In this document: positions 63,169 to 64,000 of the stretch, piece by piece
Layout of the letters: each line of letters starts with the position of its first letter
Numbering within the stretch: position 1 is the first letter of the stretch
From: JABWBD01 sp040768665
Lineage (GTDB): Bacteria > Planctomycetota > Planctomycetia > Pirellulales > Thermoguttaceae
DNA length: 64,000 nt
Assembly: GCA_040768665.1 (NCBI GenBank)
Contig: JAXGMN010000007.1
Span: 372,001 to 436,000, forward strand
Direction of reading: 5' to 3'
Notes under the pieces: model-generated
What the model saw: only the letters and a program-made list of their open reading frames with translations
Databases searched by the model: none
Told to the model about the DNA's origin: nothing
Program-made: the position numbers and the translations under genes

Positions 63169-63606
63169 GACCTCGCTCCTCCTTGACTCCGTGATCATTC
63201 GGGCTACCTTACCCACCGAATTGTAGCTTTCGGAACAGGGAGGATCAAGGCAACAAGAAACGACGCATCGCGTTGCCAAAAAAGAACTTATGCTTGGAAC
63301 CACGCCATGGCCATCGCAGAGGGCCGCTAGCGCGGCAGACGACCGGAGAGCGGGGAGTCGGTGAAAGCTGGCTCAGGGGAACGACTTCCGGCCGCCAATG
63401 TCTGCCGGACGCTTGCTGGAATTGTCCCCGTTTTTCCGTCAAGGCAAGTCGAGACCGCCTAATCCACCATTCGCGACACTTCCACAAACACGGCATACTG
63501 GCAGCCCCTCGGGACGCGACAAGTTTCACTGCTATCCCCACCTTGTCTATATTTTCGTGCACAAATCCTTCCCTGCTCTCGGCGTCCTGTTCTATACTGG
63601 GCGGGT
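63169..63606. other. Intergenic region
   Basis: About 440 bases between divergent genes without a convincing gene. TATACT at 63593-63598 could be a -10 box for the gene at 63607, which would make its mRNA almost leaderless; the -35 region is poor. Confidence 0.4.
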
Positions 63607-64000
63607 ATGCAGTACGAATTCACTTCCGGTGCCCGACGTGCTCTAATCTGGGCCGCGCGCTGGTCCACGGGCGAGCTCGCAGGGGAGCTATCGGCCCCTG
63701 CCCTGCTTCTGGGACTATTGGCCGAGACGGAGTGCCGCGCTGCGGCGATGCTATCTCGTCACGGGATCGACGCGAATCGGATTCGCCAGCAGTGGCCGGA
63801 GCTTCGCCCCCCTATGGAGGATGATTGCCAGCCGTCAAGCGGCTACTTCGCGGAGAACCCGCTGGCGGAACTACCACCGCTTTCTCCGGAAGTGAAGGCG
63901 TCGCTTACAGTCGCCAAACGCCGAATGCGAGGGTTCGAGCAGTCTCTCGTCTTCGCCACGGAGCACCTTCTGCTGGGCCTGTCCGCCGGAAATCACGAGA
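63607..64000 (+). CDS. Clp N-terminal-domain protein, truncated by window end
   Basis: 131 codons are visible from the ATG at 63607; the gene continues past the window. Two Clp-N-like halves: FTSGARRALIWAARWSTGEL plus SAPALLLGLLAETECRAAAM, then LTVAKRRMRGFEQSLVFATE followed by HLLLGLSAGNH. This resembles the double Clp N domain of ClpC but is shorter and divergent. Whether ATPase domains follow cannot be seen. It is divergent from clpC's cluster. Confidence 0.7.
   Translation, partial: MQYEFTSGARRALIWAARWSTGELAGELSAPALLLGLLAETECRAAAMLSRHGIDANRIRQQWPELRPPMEDDCQPSSGYFAENPLAELPPLSPEVKASLTVAKRRMRGFEQSLVFATEHLLLGLSAGNHE

Overview
The window looks like chromosomal DNA of a planctomycete, probably from the Pirellulales or a related order. 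Three things suggest this. Two giant secreted proteins carry the N-terminal planctomycete tag (LEQLEDRRLLSA in one, FELLESRWVLSA in the other). There are several families typical of planctomycetes (HzsA-related multihaem propeller protein, PmoA-like protein, Hsp70 next to DUF2760, DUF4091 glycosidase-like proteins). The DNA is GC-rich, with long gene-poor gaps full of dispersed palindromes. The assignment is inference; no rRNA or tRNA gene was seen.

Layout. 0.1-5.6 kb: secreted proteins (unknown, HzsA-like, PmoA-like) and an orphan ParD-like antitoxin. 5.8-12.6 kb: one sensor histidine kinase followed by three regulators. One is a sigma-54 activator with a degenerate receiver, one is an unusual receiver protein with a built-in GcvH-like (lipoyl-carrier-like) domain, and one is a canonical NtrC-type activator. 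13.0-24.1 kb: an operon of an HdrC/HdrB-like Fe-S protein (reading frame broken in this sequence), EtfB, EtfA, a membrane HdrD-like ETF:quinone oxidoreductase, HdrA, MvhD, MvhG, MvhA and a cNMP-binding-domain protein. 24.2-28.7 kb: an IS4-type transposase, a 220-bp foldback element, a Gfo/Idh/MocA oxidoreductase and gene relics. 28.7-34.6 kb: an RND heavy-metal efflux system with a lipoprotein and a Cys/His-rich protein. 35.1-42.5 kb: a giant subtilase and a giant cyclophilin-cadherin protein, convergent. 43-50.8 kb: cinA and a trans-sulfuration enzyme, an ACT protein, a zinc-ribbon membrane protein, a Cys-rich EKPA-repeat protein, and HslVU. 50.9-64 kb: HEAT-repeat protein, Hsp70/DUF2760, two secreted glycosidase-like proteins, ClpC, a TPR-like membrane protein, and the start of a Clp-N-domain protein that runs off the window.

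How the genes fit together. The most interesting part is 5.8-24.1 kb. Sigma-54 promoter matches (GG/GC spacing correct) lie upstream of the GcvH-domain regulator (9460-9475) and of the Hdr/Etf/Mvh operon (13056-13071). The second is preceded by repeated CAATCACAAG boxes that could be enhancer sites. The picture is a two-component, sigma-54-controlled, hydrogen-linked flavin-based electron-bifurcating system. MvhAG would exchange electrons with H2, MvhD would pass them to the HdrA flavin, and EtfAB plus the membrane Fe-S protein would give a route to (mena)quinone. The function is inferred from the families present; the physiological direction and the low-potential partner cannot be read from the DNA.

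The window also holds at least three families of dispersed palindromes: GGGGACAGGCAC...GAGCCAGTCCCC, GGTCCCGCTTGCCGAGCGGGACC, and GTGTGGCCACCAAA. Two hairpins made of 7- or 8-bp tandem repeats sit at gene junctions of the regulatory cluster.
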